From NCBI GenBank assembly GCA_965261315.1, contig CBDHDM010000088.1, positions 1-64,000 of the forward strand: DNA of 64,000 bases, in the 5' to 3' direction. This DNA comes from Endozoicomonas sp965261315. GTDB taxonomy: Bacteria; Pseudomonadota; Gammaproteobacteria; Pseudomonadales; Endozoicomonadaceae. The translations under genes and the position numbers were made by a program. Shown piece by piece: positions 62,384-64,000 of this stretch. Position 1 is the first letter of the stretch. Each line of letters starts with the position of its first letter. The notes beneath the pieces were generated by a model. The model was not told the DNA's origin, did no database searches, and saw only the letters and a program-made list of their open reading frames with translations.

Positions 62384-64000
62384 ATGTCCTTAGGAAATAT
62401 ATCAAACAGTGTACCATTGCTTAATCAACCCTATAAATCGCCTGAAAGATCTGGCTCACATGAGCATGGACAAATGGGCTCCCATGCTGTGCAAACCTTG
62501 GGAGAGGTCGTTTCGAAATTACCAGGTCCGGGGTCGTTTTTTATAGCGGCGGGCAAGGCATTGACGGCTTATCTTGCGATAACAGCGGTTCCATCGGGTG
62601 CATCAGCATCCCCTCTCGGTCAGTCAGGGGCTTTACAGCAATCATCCGGGGCGACCCTTGATACGTCGTCGGGAGGTGGAGCATATATGGCGGATACTTC
62701 AGGCCCTTCGCAGGGTTATGCTCCAGAATTATTAGATCGCATTCAACAAGATGGAGGTGAGGCAGGGCATCAACGTCTTATCGAATCATTAGTGATGAGC
62801 CCCTATGAGGCTGATGGTCACGGCAGAAGCAAACGTTCGGTAGAGCCAAACCGCCATGGCTGGACTCAGGTTCCTCATCCAGAAGATCTCAATCATCCTC
62901 TGGCAGCCAATGAGACAACATCTGATGGCAAGTTCGTAAAAGTGGGGTTGAAAGATCCGGAACTGGTGAGTGAGCGGACGACAAAAAATGGGGATGTTGT
63001 TTATCGTTTCAAAAATGCCCGGGTGGATCCGGATAAGTCCGGGAGCGAAGAAATTAGGCAGGGAGTAGCGTTGTCTACCTGTTTTCATAAGGCAGGTGAT
63101 GAAGAACTACCAAGCGTAAATGTTGATCTGTCGCACCGCGCCGGTAGCTATCTGCACGACTGTTCAGGACGTACTACCGCCGAGATGGGGGTTACCCATG
63201 GATTAATGGAAATTAAGGTAGAAAAACCCGTTAACTCTACTCTTGTGAGTATTGAAAGTCAGCCGGACAGCCTTCTGTATCAAGATTCTTCGGGGCAAAT
63301 CTCCCACTTGTTGCACGGTAGTTCTGTCAGAACCTATGATTCAGTGGAAAAGGATGGGATGCATTTTGAACCGAAAGGACAACCACCGGTTGCTATAAAA
63401 ATGGAACAGTTTGGTCAAGAATGGTTTCTTACGATGACGACCCGGTCTGATTATTCAGCGTTTACTGATTCAGAACAAAACTGTGATATACCCTTTGAGG
63501 GGGATAATACACCACTATACCGTGCTGAATGTTGTACAAGTAGTGGTGGCAGGAACAAACAGGATGTTGCCTATATCTACAAAGCCCCGCTGGATATAAA
63601 CAAATGGTTTGAATTGGAGTTTTGGGTGCCATTCGGGAACATGGCCGACTCCGGGGAGGTGGTTGAGGTATGGAAGGATGGTAAGTCAGTGGCGGAGGTG
63701 TTCACTCGTACAGGTGCTAACAACCATCCCCAGTATGGAGGGGGGGGGTATTTTGCCCAGTTCGGAAGTTTCGATTTGAAAGATGGAGAGCAGATTAAGC
63801 CTGCAGTAGTCAAGTTCAGGAATGTCAACTTTGATTTTCAACCTACAAGCCGGAAGTATGCTCCACAAGGTGGACTCAGCTGGGTCGAAGGTCAGTGTTA
63901 TCCCAATGCACCCGATAGAGTGGAAAGAGATGTGAAATCTGAGGTGGATAAAAAAGTAATCGATAAGCCCGTGCCCGATGCAAAATCAATCACCCATTCA
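62384..64000 (+). CDS. Large protein with lyase-like beta-sandwich region (partial)
   Basis: An open frame runs from the ATG at 62384 (AAGG 9 bases upstream) to the window edge, at least 539 residues. The start is disordered and Ser-rich, then a hydrophobic stretch (SFFIAAGKALTAYLAITAVP, about 47-67) that could be a signal or anchor. From about residue 395 the text (YIYKAPLDINKWFELEFWVP, then GEVVEVWKDGKSVAEVFTRT and NNHPQYGGGGYFAQFGSF) resembles the jelly-roll of polysaccharide-lyase families such as PL13/PL20, where W-x-D-G-K sits in a beta strand. The assignment is tentative. The gene continues beyond the window. Confidence 0.65.
   Translation, partial: MSLGNISNSVPLLNQPYKSPERSGSHEHGQMGSHAVQTLGEVVSKLPGPGSFFIAAGKALTAYLAITAVPSGASASPLGQSGALQQSSGATLDTSSGGGAYMADTSGPSQGYAPELLDRIQQDGGEAGHQRLIESLVMSPYEADGHGRSKRSVEPNRHGWTQVPHPEDLNHPLAANETTSDGKFVKVGLKDPELVSERTTKNGDVVYRFKNARVDPDKSGSEEIRQGVALSTCFHKAGDEELPSVNVDLSHRAGSYLHDCSGRTTAEMGVTHGLMEIKVEKPVNSTLVSIESQPDSLLYQDSSGQISHLLHGSSVRTYDSVEKDGMHFEPKGQPPVAIKMEQFGQEWFLTMTTRSDYSAFTDSEQNCDIPFEGDNTPLYRAECCTSSGGRNKQDVAYIYKAPLDINKWFELEFWVPFGNMADSGEVVEVWKDGKSVAEVFTRTGANNHPQYGGGGYFAQFGSFDLKDGEQIKPAVVKFRNVNFDFQPTSRKYAPQGGLSWVEGQCYPNAPDRVERDVKSEVDKKVIDKPVPDAKSITHS

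Noticed and set aside
1..64000. CRISPR arrays, tRNA or rRNA genes
   Set aside because: No regularly spaced direct repeats, no cloverleaf with a CCA-type end and no rRNA sequence were recognised by eye.

Overview
The window looks like a chromosomal segment of a host-associated marine gammaproteobacterium of the Oceanospirillales/Endozoicomonas type. Housekeeping genes (glyA, nrdR, nrdD, nrdG, dsbA, dsbB, ylqF/rbgA, erpA, bactofilin, a DUF748 protein, an RND efflux pair) have typical gammaproteobacterial sequences. Scattered between them are AT-richer genes with eukaryotic-like or effector-like content, decayed genes and palindromic repeats. The genus is an inference from gene content; no rRNA gene is present.

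Layout. 0-7 kb: a YdiJ-type FAD/Fe-S dehydrogenase running off the left edge, small metabolic genes, a nuclease relic (VRR-NUC/FAN1 type) split by a DDE insertion sequence, a broken ettA tail, and a NUDT9-like ADP-ribose hydrolase that resembles animal proteins. 7-18 kb: glyA, nrdR, a zinc peptidase, a LysE exporter, then nrdG and nrdD, with a MYND zinc-finger gene lying between these normally adjacent genes; then a SEC-C protein and an MscS channel. 18-31 kb: acetyltransferase, DUF748, methyltransferase, CobW GTPase and M20 amidase genes, three small or broken loci, and an 882-residue coiled-coil protein with a tandem repeat. 31-40 kb: HAD phosphatase, secreted Deg-type protease, RND efflux operon, a chimeric relic, an enoyl-CoA hydratase and a truncated EamA transporter. 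40.6-44.3 kb: a 1186-residue protein combining a YopJ-like His-Glu-Cys catalytic signature with a C-terminal bZIP basic-region signature; this is the most striking object in the window. 44-50 kb: a DUF4212/sodium-solute symporter pair, relics of a tRNA-binding protein and of pyruvate kinase, and two proteins I do not recognise. 50-56 kb: a beta-galactosidase, a frameshifted APC permease and an EbgR-like repressor. 56-64 kb: dsbA-dsbB, ylqF, an exported tyrosine phosphatase, a CDP-alcohol phosphatidyltransferase, the DUF6776-bactofilin-erpA cluster, and an open gene with a lyase-like beta-sandwich running off the right edge.

How it fits together: the conserved core covers one-carbon and deoxynucleotide metabolism (NrdR is encoded here and a perfect palindrome resembling its box sits upstream of nrdD), envelope redox and efflux. 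The accessory layer contains genes that, by homology, could act on host ADP-ribose, host transcription or host signalling. About ten relics point to ongoing gene decay, as expected in a symbiont genome with many repeats. All functional statements rest on reading the sequence and on family knowledge; no database search was run.
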